NCBI GenBank assembly: GCA_951394045.1
Contig: OX595990.1
Coordinates: 3,402,549-3,466,548, forward strand
Origin: Nitzschia sp. DOCU1
Lineage: Eukaryota > Bacillariophyta > Bacillariophyceae > Bacillariales > Bacillariaceae
Direction: 5' to 3'
Length of the DNA stretch: 64,000 bases
How positions within the stretch are numbered: the first letter of the stretch is position 1; every line of letters starts with the position of its first letter. The notes beneath the pieces are model-generated. The model made no database searches. It was not told the DNA's origin and saw nothing but the letters and a program-made list of their open reading frames with translations. The position numbers were made by a program, and so were the translations under genes. Positions 27,483-38,418 of this stretch are shown here, piece by piece.

Positions 27483-29608
27483 GCAATCAACAGAACAATA
27501 CAAGCCTCATCTCGATCCTGTCTTCTACTCACGGCCGCCTGCGCCGTGAGCAGAGGGATATCAGCAAGAGAGATCTGCAGCGGGCGGTCAAATATGGAAA
27601 CGTCTCGGGCGCATGGAATAATGCCTTGCGTGTTGAGTACGATGGTATCACTTTTATCACAGACGAGTCCATGCGCCGGGAAATCACCGCGTATCCTTCA
27701 CCACTCCCCCTTGCGCCAGTCGACGACGAGATGGAGCTTCAGCACGAGAGGGCCAGGAGACTATTTGCCTTGAAGCCTGAGCTTGCTACGTCGCACACGG
27801 TCTTAGTCGTCGATAACAGTGGATCGATGCTTGCGAAAAAGAATAACGTATATCTATACCGTGATAGCCAAAATGCTGCTTTCAGCTTGACGGCCTTGGA
27901 GTTCGTGGCGGAGCAAATATTCAGTCAGACTACTGTGAACTCGGATTTGGTATCCCTTGTCAACTTTGACACTAGGGGTGTGTCTGTGCCCATTGAACGA
28001 GAGCCAATCGGATGGCCTGTGTACAACAAGATCTTGTCTCATAGAGACAGGCAGCGTTATGAAGACCGTCAGATGGCTCCCTACTATGACAGGATCCACG
28101 GTGGCAGTGACTTTCTTCCGGCTATCGACAAGGCCGCCCAGCTACTCAAAATGGGATACCACAAGAAGTGCGCTATTTCGCTGTTCTTCTTTTCAGATGG
28201 TCAGTCCACTGACCATACGAGCTTGGGTATCGATAGGTCGGCAGCAAGTGGACAGATAATGCTGAAGGCCTTTGCGTTGGCGGCGCCATACAGTGCCTCC
28301 CTCACATTCACGGTGGTTGGACTTGGAGACAGCCACGATGACTTTTCCGTTCTCAAGGTTATGGCTAACGCTGCTTCACTTGCAGGGGCAAAAAGTTCCT
28401 TCCAGCTTTGCAACAAGACAGCGAACTCGATTTCATCGGCAATCTCAAGTTTAGTCACCAGTACGACTGAAACTCGAACGTCGTTGCAACAAGGGCGCAC
28501 CAAAGACTACACAACACGGGAGGACGCCACTGACGAAAAGGACGCCAAAGTAAAGTTTGACTGGCAATACTTCGAGATCCTGGAGGATTTCATATATAAT
28601 CCAGAAACAAAAAAACTTCATCGATGCGACCCTATACCACTTGCAGCTATTCAGCATGATCGAAAGGAGGCACGCCGTCGTGTCTCTGACCCTCCTCCTT
28701 ATCTTGCGATCAACCGCAATTTTTTCGGCAAGGGCGCAGAACGGCTCGCATTTCGTTGTCGCCTTTCGGATAGCGAAGCTGTCAGTGGCTTCGTCTTTGG
28801 TCGGATGATTGCCAAGGAAACTAAGGATGTCGAGCTTATCAGCGATAAGAAAAAGTTCCATCTGGGATTCATGGAAACTCAGGACCTTGCGAGCCACTTG
28901 GCTTCTGAGTTCAACAAACGTCTGCGTGGCTTACCTGACTACAGTCCTACGGTGACTCCTCAAATCAAGTTCTTGCAGTGTTCGATTGTGGTTTTGAGAG
29001 ATCCTGACTGGCCGGCGGGCGAGCGTTGCGTACTGGTTGAAAAAATGCTTGACACAGAACGCTTTCCGTGGAAAAAGTGGAATGATAACAACGGGATGGT
29101 AGAGGGAAAATACAGGCATCTTCCAGTCGACGTGGAGTTTGAACTTGAACAGCTTGAAAAGGAGGAACGGGGTCATCTTTTAGCAATTACGGAAGAAGAG
29201 GAATCGGACGATGACGAAAGTGATTCGGAAGGGGAGCTTGATGGGGATGAAGGAAAGGATATGGAGGCACCTATCAGAGAAATCAGCCCCCAGGCCTACC
29301 TGCAGGCCTTCTCCCATTTCTCTTATCTCTATACGAGCAAGAAAGTCCTCGTATGCGACCTCCAAGGCGTGTTTAACACGGAAATGACCCCGCCGACCTT
29401 TGAGCTAACGGATCCTTGCATTCATTACTCCTCCAGCAAAGACCGGCGTATGGTCTTTGGAAGAACGGACAAGGGAAGATCAGGCATGCAATCTTTCTTT
29501 AACTCTCACAAGTGTACCAAAATTTGCAAGTTCTTGAAGCTATCAGCCAAAAATAAGCAATGGAAGCGTGATTGGCACCGCAACCCTGGCTGGCGGTCGA
29601 ACAAATAG
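27479..29608 (+). CDS. vWA domain-alpha-kinase protein, copy 2
   Basis: 709 aa, collinear with the protein at 20211-22340 from N- to C-terminus (e.g. SLISILSSTHGRLRREQRD). The vWA MIDAS motif VDNSGSM and FFFSDGQSTD are kept. The alpha-kinase has GKGAERLAF, MIAKETK, DLQGVF, LTDPCIHYSS, GRTDKGRSG and FFNSHKCTKIC. The acidic insert (EEEESDDDESDS) is also present. No intron or lesion is seen. The copy is inverted with respect to copy 1, with HMG-CoA reductase and the TPR-MYND gene between. Both copies are intact, so both are likely used; the substrate is unknown. Confidence 0.93.
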   Translation: MSNQQNNTSLISILSSTHGRLRREQRDISKRDLQRAVKYGNVSGAWNNALRVEYDGITFITDESMRREITAYPSPLPLAPVDDEMELQHERARRLFALKPELATSHTVLVVDNSGSMLAKKNNVYLYRDSQNAAFSLTALEFVAEQIFSQTTVNSDLVSLVNFDTRGVSVPIEREPIGWPVYNKILSHRDRQRYEDRQMAPYYDRIHGGSDFLPAIDKAAQLLKMGYHKKCAISLFFFSDGQSTDHTSLGIDRSAASGQIMLKAFALAAPYSASLTFTVVGLGDSHDDFSVLKVMANAASLAGAKSSFQLCNKTANSISSAISSLVTSTTETRTSLQQGRTKDYTTREDATDEKDAKVKFDWQYFEILEDFIYNPETKKLHRCDPIPLAAIQHDRKEARRRVSDPPPYLAINRNFFGKGAERLAFRCRLSDSEAVSGFVFGRMIAKETKDVELISDKKKFHLGFMETQDLASHLASEFNKRLRGLPDYSPTVTPQIKFLQCSIVVLRDPDWPAGERCVLVEKMLDTERFPWKKWNDNNGMVEGKYRHLPVDVEFELEQLEKEERGHLLAITEEEESDDDESDSEGELDGDEGKDMEAPIREISPQAYLQAFSHFSYLYTSKKVLVCDLQGVFNTEMTPPTFELTDPCIHYSSSKDRRMVFGRTDKGRSGMQSFFNSHKCTKICKFLKLSAKNKQWKRDWHRNPGWRSNK

Positions 29609-30467
29609 CTATCATGATGGAAACTCCGGCGAGTTGCATTCGGCACAACGATCGGGGGACTCGGGAGGGTATCAAGGCTCGTTCTACTGCTGCTGCTAAG
29701 ACCTGCAATCGTGGTGGGGGCGATGCAATGTTGCGATGCTTTACGCTAGTCTTAGTTTGTGTTATTACGACTCTCGAGTAATGATTAGATATTATATGAG
29801 AGAGAAGTGATGGGGAAGAGGCTAGTTGTTACCGGTAGACGAGGCTAGTCGCTTCGTTTGATCCTTTGGACCACTTTGATTTCGAATCGCGCTCAATTCG
29901 TGCGAAAGGGTCGGAGGATTCAAATTCTTGGAGTACACGAAAAAGCGCGGGAAGGCGAGAGAGAGACGAGAGCATTTTGATGTGCGTTGTTAGTGAGGAA
30001 TAGACTTCCCGTCTGTTGACAGTAGAAGAAAGTTGCTCATCGATACTCAAGGCGTTTGGATGGAAAGGGGATGAAATATGGAGTGGAGTGGACGACCGTA
30101 GAGAGTGGCTGGGTGAATAGCAATATGGTAAACATCCATCCAGCTGTGTCTTGCGACTGACAGCTGGGCCATAGACGAAAGAACGTGCGTTCGGAATGGC
30201 AAGAGGGAGAGGGGCGAGATCTACGGTCCGAAGAACGTGGGGCAAGCGAAACTCCTGCTAAATATGTTTGAATGAAGGGTCGGAACGAAACAAGTAAAGA
30301 ACGTATATTGCCTCAATGTGGACTCCGCCGCCTCCTCCACCCGGCTGAAGCATTATCAGCGAGCTTCTCTTGCCGGCATCTTTGGCTTCGTCATAAAAAC
30401 CAAGCATCCTTTGCGACGAGACAACTTTGTCAGCGTTGAATCGAAGCTTTATTTTGCTACTTGCGTC
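29609..30467. other. intergenic between kinase copy 2 and ankyrin/coiled-coil gene
   Basis: About 0.86 kb. On the minus strand 29829-29975 holds a 48-codon ATG frame (listed separately). The frame of the following gene is open back to 30318 but without an ATG before 30468. Nothing else is recognised. Confidence 0.45.
29829..29975 (-). CDS. candidate small protein (48 aa)
   Basis: ATG frame with a hydrophobic/basic start (MLSSLSRLPALFRVLQEF) followed by a charged tail (ARIERDSKSKWSKG). It could be a small mitochondrial protein or chance. No family is recognised. Confidence 0.25.
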   Translation of the reverse strand: MLSSLSRLPALFRVLQEFESSDPFARIERDSKSKWSKGSNEATSLVYR

Positions 30468-32068
30468 ATGTTTGCCATCATGCATAATCGTCGCCAAGGA
30501 TCAAAGATCGAACAGCGAAATCCTGCACCAAGCACCGATGGGTGGATTTCCGATACCGACGAAGAGGAAATAGCTCCAGCTGTGATCACCCCGCCCAGTA
30601 TTAAGACGGAGTCAAAGTCAATGAGACCCCGTCGTCAAGCTCCCCTGCCCTCTCTGAGAACAATGGGTTCTCTGCCACTTTCTGAGCCGAATACCCCTGC
30701 ATCTTCTACCATTTCCAACCCATATTCCCAATGGAAAGAAGCTATGGATATGATTCGAGAGAACCCAGACTTGTTGACCCCCCGCGTCTTTTGGACGACT
30801 CTAGAACAGAATCCACCGAAAGAGGTCATTGAATTCATGCTGTCCATCTCTCCTCAAGTGGCCAGTATTCCGAAAGAGGGCCCGACAGCCTTGCAGGTGG
30901 CAGTCCAGCACGGAGCATCACTAGGCGTCGTCCAGGAGGTTTTGCAAGCGTGTCCTTTTGCGTTGTGTGTGACGAATCCGCATCATGCGTTGGATCCATT
31001 GTCGTATGCAAGTAAGTTAGCTGGTAGGAGCTTTGCGACCTTGCTGGCCTTGTCTAACCCCACACCGTTTCCATAGAACGTCATCGCAAGGGAGAATCGG
31101 ATTTGTTGGAATTGTTGAGTCGACCGCTAAGCGATTGGATCCAAACTAATAAACATCCCAGGGACACTGTAAACAACAATGAATCGAATCAGGAACAACG
31201 AACAGATTACGGTGTTCAAGCTGCAGAAACCAAGACCCCCTCGGATACTCCCTCGTTTTTCCCTGTATCGAACCCGTCTCCCAAAGTATCCACCACGCCA
31301 GGCAGCAACAATTCTAGAAAATCGCTCGTTGATCGACAAGAGTTGAACAATGTCAAACTATTGTGTGCCCAAGTCTTGAAGGGCCACAAGAAACTTGCTA
31401 GACAAATGAAGGCCTGTCAAGAACGTCTGGATGCTCTGCCACAGCCCGAGACATTGCTCGATCAGGTTCAGCAGCAACAGCAAGATCAGTTTCGTCGTCA
31501 ATTGATTGCTCTTGACATGAAAGAGCGTGCATTTTTGGCGCGGGTCCAGAAAATGGAAACGACCTGCCAGCAGCACACCAAGGACCAACTTTTGTCTCTT
31601 CAAGAATCTTTGGACGCTTGGAAATCCGAGTCGACGGATCAATGGAAGGAATGGAAAGTTTTGTTGGATCACGAACGCCAAGTCAATGCTCGTTTTCGCG
31701 ATAATCTTTCTCAATGGATGGAAGATCGTAATCGCAACGAAAGTCAAGACGACGACTTTGACTATAACGAAGAGGACGACGATGGCGGAAAGGAAAACGA
31801 TGAGACCCCCATTGTCTTTGCAACGAACCTGGGAGAAACGGACGAGTGTACTCCCTTGCGTGGGAGCAGCAGCAGTAGCAGCAGCTCGAGTGGCGAAGAC
31901 GAGATGGTCCACGTCCAGTCGTCGCGTGGTGGAGTCTACACACAAGTGGTGCATGCCGATGGCAACGACGACGAGTTGATTCAATTGCCCTTTCGTCGTC
32001 CCTATTTGGTTCGACGAAAGCATCCCTGGAATCCCTTGGTTCGCAAGTGGGATCGTATTACCCTCTAG
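30468..32068 (+). CDS. ankyrin-like and coiled-coil protein
   Basis: Two exons, 30468-31011 and 31077-32068, 511 aa. The 65-nt intron (GTAAGT ... TCTAACC ... TAG) joins SYA to K-RHRKGESD in frame. Start at the first ATG (30468), or 30480. After a charged, Pro/Ser-rich N-terminus, one or two degenerate ankyrin-type units (ALQVAVQHGASLGVVQEVL; DPLSYAKRHRKGESDLLELL) match a style frequent in diatom proteins. The second half is mostly helical: a long glutamine-rich coiled coil (about residues 290-420: LLDQVQQQQQDQFRRQL ... WKVLLDHERQ). An acidic stretch and a serine run follow. The C-terminus is basic (RPYLVRRKHPWNPLVRKW). Likely a scaffold protein; the function is not known. Confidence 0.8.
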
Positions 32069-32297
32069 AGAGATAGAGAGTAGTCCTTGGATTGATGTGT
32101 TCGCGACAAATTGACAATAGCGTTACGTTGTAGAACAAATGGGGATGATTATAGAGTGCGTTTTGCCCAGAAGTCGTCGTGTGCGGAACTACTCTACAAG
32201 TAGCCCTTGCCCCATAGCAAAAGCTCACACGAATTTTACAACGCGGGTCTCTTGGATGCCGGTTTACATGCATGCATCTTCACTCTCTAAACTAAAA

Positions 32298-33513
32298 TTA
32301 AACGGTGGCTTTAGCCTTCAAGCTCCCATTGGTATCCATCTCTTCTGCGACAAGTACTGCATTCAAGGCCGCACCACGAAGCAATTGGTCCCCACACACA
32401 AAGAATTCCAATCCATAATCTCCAAACGCCAATGACTTGCGCAATCGCCCCACTTCGACATCGTATTGTCCCGTGGCTGTCAAAGGCATGGGATATTGCA
32501 GATTTGCCGGATCGTCCACCACCTTGACTCCCGGCGCGTCCTCCAATACTTGTCGTGCCACATCCACATCAACTTTTTCTTTGGTTTCCAAAATAATGAC
32601 TTCGGAATGTGCTCGAATGGTCGGAATACGCACTGCCGAGCAACTAATGGGAGTATCTTCTGGTAAATCACAAATCTTGCGTGTTTCCCACGTAACTTTC
32701 ATTTCTTCCTTGGTGTATCCATTGTCTTGAAATTTATCAATTTGTGGAATGACATTGAAAGGAAGTGGATGCGCAAAAATTTTGTTGACAGGTTTCTTTC
32801 CTTCCAACCACACCTTGGTGCCGTCCTTGAGTTCATCCATGCCGGGTTGACCGGCTCCACTGCTCGCTTGATAAGTACTCATGATAACTTTGGAAACGCC
32901 AAACTTTTTAATGAGAGGCCACAAGGCCATGAGTCCAATAGCAGTAGTACAGTTGGGATTAGCAATCAACTTGGATTTCTTGGTTTCCTTTCCATTGATT
33001 TCAGGAACCACCAGAGGAATGTCTTTTTGATAACGAAAGGCGGACTAAAGACAAAAACGTGAGTCGTCCATACTACTAGCTAGCAATATGACACTCTTCC
33101 CATAGTGAAGGACGTACCGAATTATCAATCACGACTGCACCGTCATCTCCGTCACAAATCTTCTTGGCATGTTCCAAGGCAAAGTCTCCATCGACTGCCA
33201 AAAAGACGACATCGCACTGTCGGGCAGCATCGACGGAAAAGAGTTCCACTGTCACATCGCCATATTTGGTTTTCACGACGCTTCCCGCCGAGCGTTCACT
33301 TCCAAAGATGCGCAGCTGATCGACAGGCAATTTACCACGATCTTCCAGACAGGATCGAATTTCCTTGCCCACAGCGCCAGTGGCACCGACAATTCCGACC
33401 GAGTAATTCAAGGCAGAAGTACTAGCAGCAGCCGTACTAGCGAGGGGCCTGGGGGCAAAGGCTGCCGCAGGAGATACCACCAGGGACAAGAGAGCAAGGC
33501 TTGTAAATCTCAT
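32298..33513 (-). CDS. asd: aspartate-semialdehyde dehydrogenase, plastid targeted
   Basis: Converts aspartyl-phosphate to aspartate semialdehyde with NADPH, at the branch to lysine, threonine and methionine. Two exons on the minus strand: 33513-33118 and 33044-32298, 380 aa. The 73-nt intron (GTACGT ... TTTAG) lies exactly between codons, joining VVIDNS to SAFRYQKD. The ATG at 33513 starts a signal peptide with the diatom plastid cleavage motif AAAFAP (16-21, Phe19 at +1). The NADP loop is GATGAVGKE (43-51). The active-site Cys is C164 in NPNC, followed by the substrate region QASSGAG and the late histidine segment [10 protein letters not shown]. Length and motifs match the bacterial/plant enzyme. 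Confidence 0.95.
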
Positions 33514-34505
33514 GTTGTACAAGAATAAAGGTCACGACGAGGACGTTTTTTTGTGTGACGACAATAGTGGTTGCCGAATGCATATCCAAAGCTAACCGAT
33601 AGCTAGCGGAGTTGTGCCGGTTCTCAATCTTCCCACCGATGGGAACCAAACGTGCGGCTCGGGATGAAGTCTTCTCCGTGCGTCCGTCCTTGGCACCGGC
33701 AAAAAAGAAGCTTGAGCGGAATCTTTGACATTGGCGTGGGGAAGCCACCATGACGCATACACTACTAGGCATCTTGTCCAACAAAAACAACCACAAACAC
33801 AGACCGTGGCTGGTGCTTCAGTTGGTACTACTAGTACTGTTAAGGATAGCTGATTCTAACTAGGTAGTGAAGACGCTCGTTTTGCCTTTTAATGTTAAAG
33901 TCGAATTAGTCGTTCAACAATATAGCTGCTGGGTACCTCGGGGTCTCAACGTCAAAGGAGGCTCATAGGGAGGAATACCATCAAAGAACGATCGTTAAGC
34001 TAGGCTCTCATCTACATTTTAAACTTTCAATTTGTACGATGATTCAGTTGGACGGTTGTTGTCCGAAAGATTGTTGCTACAGCCAGCCAGCCAGCTAGCC
34101 AGCACGAGGGATCGCTCATCATCGCACCTGGAGGCATCGCTATTATCCCTAGACGAGAGGATCCCTTCCACTCCACCGCTTCTAGGCACCGCGGGGACTT
34201 CCACGATCCTTACTAGCGGTATTCTGTGCGTCGAAGTGGAGAGCAACCGACGATCGAATGCCACCGACCAAATAGTACTCTTGGGCAAGAGCCGGTTAGT
34301 AGAGTTCATACTAGCTAGCCAACTCTTTTAACACCATATGTGGTCCAATTTCAGTGGCTCTTCCCACAACGCCATTCGACTCGTGGTGTTGAGCACAGAT
34401 ATCACATTCAATTCCTTTTTTCGCGAATGACCCCGACAAGACACTTGGCCCGACTTGGTCTCCGCTCGTCCCTCTCACCACACTCCAAATAATATACATA
34501 TATAA
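33514..34505. other. intergenic, nothing recognised
   Basis: About 1 kb between two minus-strand genes. It contains several CTAGCTAG-like runs (e.g. 34090-34100). No coding frame of quality and no RNA were recognised. Confidence 0.5.
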
Positions 34506-35066
34506 TTATTCTCTTGTATATCCCCGAATACGTCGAGCTAATTGCATATCCTTGGGCATGATGGTGACTCGTTTCCCATGAATCGCACACAAATTACAAT
34601 CCTCAAAGAGGCCCACCAAGTGTGCTTCGGACGCTTCCTGCAAGGCCAAAATGGCACTGGCCTGCCAACTATACGCCGTTCGAGTCATGGATTGTTGAAT
34701 TTCACGAACCAATCGAGCAAAGGGCAAGCGTCTAAGCAATAAATCCGTACTGCTTTGGTATTGACGAATCTCCTTCAAGGCGCGTTCGCCTAATAACAAA
34801 CAAAAGGGCGAGCACAAAAGTGAGCGGAGGAGCCATGGATGATCGTTCATATGGAATATCATACTCTTTATTTGTTACTCACCCGGCCGCATTCTTCTCT
34901 TTTTTCGTCGTGCTGCAAGGTCTCGTGCATGTGCCGCCCCGGGGACCCCTGAAGCCGCCGCTGCTGCCGTGCTAGATGTTCCATCGGAAGCACGTCGAGA
35001 ACGTCCTACAACCGCACTACTGCCACCACCACTCCGTCGACTAGCATTTTGCTTGTATCGAACCAT
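34506..35066 (-). CDS. CENH3: centromeric histone H3 variant (CENP-A/CenH3-like)
   Basis: Replaces H3 in centromeric nucleosomes and specifies kinetochore position. Two exons: 35066-34883 and 34789-34506, 155 aa; the 93-nt intron is GTGAGT ... TTATTAG. The start [14 protein letters not shown] echoes the H3 N-terminus, but the tail then diverges into a Ser/Ala/Arg-rich stretch (about 15-60). The histone fold is complete: [64 protein letters not shown]. Loop 1 ([12 protein letters not shown]) is one residue longer than in canonical H3, and WQASA replaces FQSSA, matching the WQA found in CENP-A. The fold assignment is certain; the CenH3 call rests on tail divergence, loop length and the Trp. Confidence 0.88.
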
Positions 35067-35500
35067 GCTTTTAATACAATGAGCAACACCAGCAGGACTT
35101 TGTCAATCAACACAATCAAGTCAAGATGTGAATTGTGAGTGTTGCTTTGTGGCATCGGTTGAACGATCTTCGATGAAATAGAAGAAGGGTCTCCCCGTTT
35201 TTCTGTTGGCGATGACGACTTGCGCGGCTGCATGGCTTTCCCGCCAAAAATTGACTGTCGGACGGCGTCCGGACGTCCACTGACGTCATCTGACCCGGCC
35301 AAAACACGCCAGCCAAGCCGAGCATACCTTCCCCACCCTCTTTTCTACCCCACGCCGATTCCCCCTTTTGCAAGAGTTTGGTCGTGATACTGCTGCTGAC
35401 CATGATGGGAATTTGCGTTCTAGCTAGCGGCGACGCCACCATTGTAGCAACCGTTGAGCAAGTAGAGGTCTGCTGACGACCTGATACAATATACAGAAAC
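35067..35500. other. divergent promoter region between CenH3 and 4-TM gene
   Basis: About 430 bp between divergently transcribed genes, probably carrying both promoters. It contains ACGTC/GACGTCA-type motifs around 35277-35287. No gene is seen. Confidence 0.5.
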
Positions 35501-36241
35501 ATGCCACAACCACAAGAGGATGATGACGCCATGACAGCCGTCACCGTGGCGACAGATGCCCCGGACGATTTTGTTCCTCCCCCGGCGTTGCATCATCAAG
35601 AAAAGCAAGGTGGCAAATTTTGTGGCTTTTGTTGTGATTATCGAAGGGCCGTCTTGATCTTTGGAAGCGTGACTGTCATCATGGCAATGCTGGATTTGGT
35701 TTTTGAATTGGCAGGTATTTCTACCGAATACGAACCACCTTTTGATGACGATCAGTTGAATGAACAACTGCTGGCGTTGAATCAAATGTATCGAATACCA
35801 TACCTCTTGATGGAAGCCATGGCGGTTGTATTTGGAGGTGTATCCATCATGGGGGCATTGAGCTTTAGTAAGCTGGGGGTAAGTAAGATCAAGAATGCCG
35901 TTGCGGGGGCGTTGGATGCCGCCGATGCAGAAACGAATATACTCATGAGGAATGTGTCTCTTCTCTTGATATAGACTTGCGTGGCCCTGATCTATGCGCT
36001 AGCTTCGACCACTATTCTAATTTTAATCGACATTGATGGGAGAAAGTCGGTCAATGAGATTTTGCAAGACTTTGGTCAGGAAATCGTGGGGGCGCCGATT
36101 TTCTACTACTGTTTTGTGGTGGTTGTGGCAATCATTTTTTGGCATCCCTCAGGTTGTTTCTTGTGGGAAGTACACAGGGGAATCATGACGCGGCGGACTT
36201 ATTATGAACGAGAAGAATTCAGTTGTTGTTGTCTAGTATAA
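35501..36241 (+). CDS. four-helix membrane protein of unknown function
   Basis: Two exons, 35501-35878 and 35975-36241, 214 aa. The 96-nt intron (GTAAGT ... ATAG) lies between codons; if retained it would end the protein at its own TAG. The N-terminus is acidic and faces a Cys-rich CGFCCDYRR. Four hydrophobic helices follow: around residues 50-72, 100-122, 127-146 and 166-190. The C-terminus ends YEREEFSCCCLV: a Cys cluster with a CaaX-like end, suggesting lipid attachment. The layout recalls tetraspan/MARVEL-like proteins, but no specific family was recognised. Confidence 0.8.
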
Positions 36242-36696
36242 TTTATCAGCAGACGAAAACAGTCACCGATGAAAATGCGAGGATTGAAGTGGGGCACTGC
36301 AGCAACTTCGGAGCCAATACGATCGCTTTGCTAGTGCGAGTAACACCGCCCAATTTCGTTCAGAGAGTCAAATGGTAATTGGCGTTCCATATTTCTACTA
36401 CATTGGTGCAGTGGTAATGTCTCGAACTGTTGCTTTTTGACGCAAACGACGGGTCAGTCAAGTGGTTCCTTGACGGAAGATGGTTTTGTCAGAGGACACG
36501 TAGAGATCGGCGGAGGAAAGATTGCACGACGGTAAAGCGCTCTTTCGAATGATACTTAACTTTCAATGAGCATAGTCCTGTGAATAGCAACAATCTTGAA
36601 CAACTCATACTAGTTTTAGTAACAAGCTGCGCGTATAGCTAGGATTTAAAAATATGGCGCCTGCGACAGGCATTACGTCGCCGCGTTCTATCTCTA
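36242..36696. other. intergenic between convergent genes
   Basis: About 450 bp between the membrane-protein stop and the pirin stop. No features are recognised. Confidence 0.5.
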
Positions 36697-37800
36697 TCAT
36701 CTTGCTCGGACACTGTCCTCATCAGGAGCTTTACCATATGGGGTAAAATCTCCTGTTTCCAGGCCACGGGCCGAAACCTTTGCCATTTCTTCCGCAATGC
36801 GACGGACTTCATCGGAGGTTTCGGCAACTACCGCCCCACTAGCGGCTAGTTTCTTGAACCAAACTGCACCGTGGGGCTCTCCTATACAAAACCAATAGTC
36901 AGACGGGGCATTACCCGTCACCACCTCCAGATAGGCTCCACTATGATTCACGGAGCGACCCTCGTCGTCGTCGTCATTGTCATTGTCATTATCCTCGTCC
37001 AAGATCAAAACATCATTCTCACTTGTCGGCGTAACTCCTGCAAACGATGCTGGCCGGGACTTTGGATCCACGTACCAAGCACCGCTGATATTTACCACAA
37101 AGCCATGGTGACCTTGAGGTATCGGAATATGGTAAGTCGTATTGGGGAGCTGACAAATCTGCCCCACTATTAGAGGCCTGGGGAGAATCTTGTTTACTTC
37201 AAACGTATGAGAGCCACCAACGTAGTAGATGATAGAGCCCACCTCCTGTTGACCATCTGGGGATGTTATTGTCTCGCGAGATAAATTTGTAGTGCAAACG
37301 ATAGATGGGGTTTTGAGTCGATCGTGTTCCTGAACTCCAATCCACAGCTGAAATAGCGCCGCGTGCTGCCCCTGATCCGATTCATTCTCAATGATGGAGT
37401 ACTCATCATGAAACAGCCCACGACCCGCATTAACCCAATAAGATGACGGTGCATGAAACGTCACCTGCTGATTACTGTACGAGTCCCAACTTTTCATGGT
37501 TCCTCGCATTAATAGGGTAACGACGGAATGCCCGCGATGCGGATGGGCGCCAAAGGAAGGAATTCCATTCTGCGAAATGGAAGCATGCTCCAATAGCATG
37601 CACGGATCACACTCTTCCAGAGAATGTAATATTCCCTTTCCATCAATATCGACTGTCCCCACCAAACGCTGGATCGGGCCTCCAGTCTTGGTAGCCGCAA
37701 CAACTCGGTCAATACCCCGCCGCCGCCTCTTTCTCGTCAAAACAGCTTCGCTTGACACATCCTGGCTGACGTCAGATTTCATCGTGGGAGGCTGTTGCAT
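36697..37800 (-). CDS. pirin-family protein
   Basis: Bicupin of the pirin family (nuclear iron-binding co-regulators; some members are quercetinases), 367 aa from the ATG at 37800; 37782 is a second possible start. The N-terminal cupin has the metal motif PHRGHSVVTLL (HPHRGH) and the later WVNAGRGLFHDEYS, giving the expected three His and one Glu ligands. A second cupin-like half follows with an acidic low-complexity insert (DEDNDNDNDDDDEG) not usual for the family. The C-terminus has EPHGAVWFKK. The basic stretch RKRRRRG near the N-terminus could be a nuclear signal. No intron is seen. Confidence 0.9.
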   Translation of the reverse strand: MQQPPTMKSDVSQDVSSEAVLTRKRRRRGIDRVVAATKTGGPIQRLVGTVDIDGKGILHSLEECDPCMLLEHASISQNGIPSFGAHPHRGHSVVTLLMRGTMKSWDSYSNQQVTFHAPSSYWVNAGRGLFHDEYSIIENESDQGQHAALFQLWIGVQEHDRLKTPSIVCTTNLSRETITSPDGQQEVGSIIYYVGGSHTFEVNKILPRPLIVGQICQLPNTTYHIPIPQGHHGFVVNISGAWYVDPKSRPASFAGVTPTSENDVLILDEDNDNDNDDDDEGRSVNHSGAYLEVVTGNAPSDYWFCIGEPHGAVWFKKLAASGAVVAETSDEVRRIAEEMAKVSARGLETGDFTPYGKAPDEDSVRAR

Positions 37801-38418
37801 GAGTGGAATCAAAAGAATTGTAATGCCAACAGGAACTTGTTTTCAAGCGTCTCCGGCTCCTACTTGTGTCGAAATAGGATCAAGCCCCAAGTAACGGTAG
37901 TTAGTAATGAGATGGTGTCGACGAGAGCGCTGGGAGGCGAAGCGAAAAGCGCGGGAAAAAATCAATTTGGGGTTGGGATGTGCGGGCAAAACGCGAACCA
38001 ACCGACGACGGAAAGATACCATTTGGGGGATGCCTCAACTGATGCAGCGTACCCCCACCATATTTCATTTGAGAGGCAAAGAGGCATCCTTGTAACTGCC
38101 GACCACTTGACTGGTAGAAGTAATCATAGTCTACACTAAATTAGCTAAAAGCAGACTGGTACATGATGCTGTTACAGCACCAGAATGATCTTCCTCGTCG
38201 TAGTGTAGTAGTACCACTAACAACAAGAGCAGCAGGAGGCAGCACCAGCACTAGTAAAGGCCCCTACTGGGCATGCGTCCCGAACGATATCCATAATTTT
38301 CTTAATCACGACGGACTTTTCGATCCGGGATGGAGCAGTGGAGTACTCGTCGAGGCACCGGCTTGCATAGCGATTAAAACGTTGATTTGCTAGCCACAAC
38401 TAAAGTTGACTTGAGCTG
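37801..38418. other. intergenic, nothing recognised
   Basis: About 0.6 kb between two minus-strand genes. It contains pirin promoter sequence and the 3' end of the ABC1 kinase gene. No further features. Confidence 0.5.
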
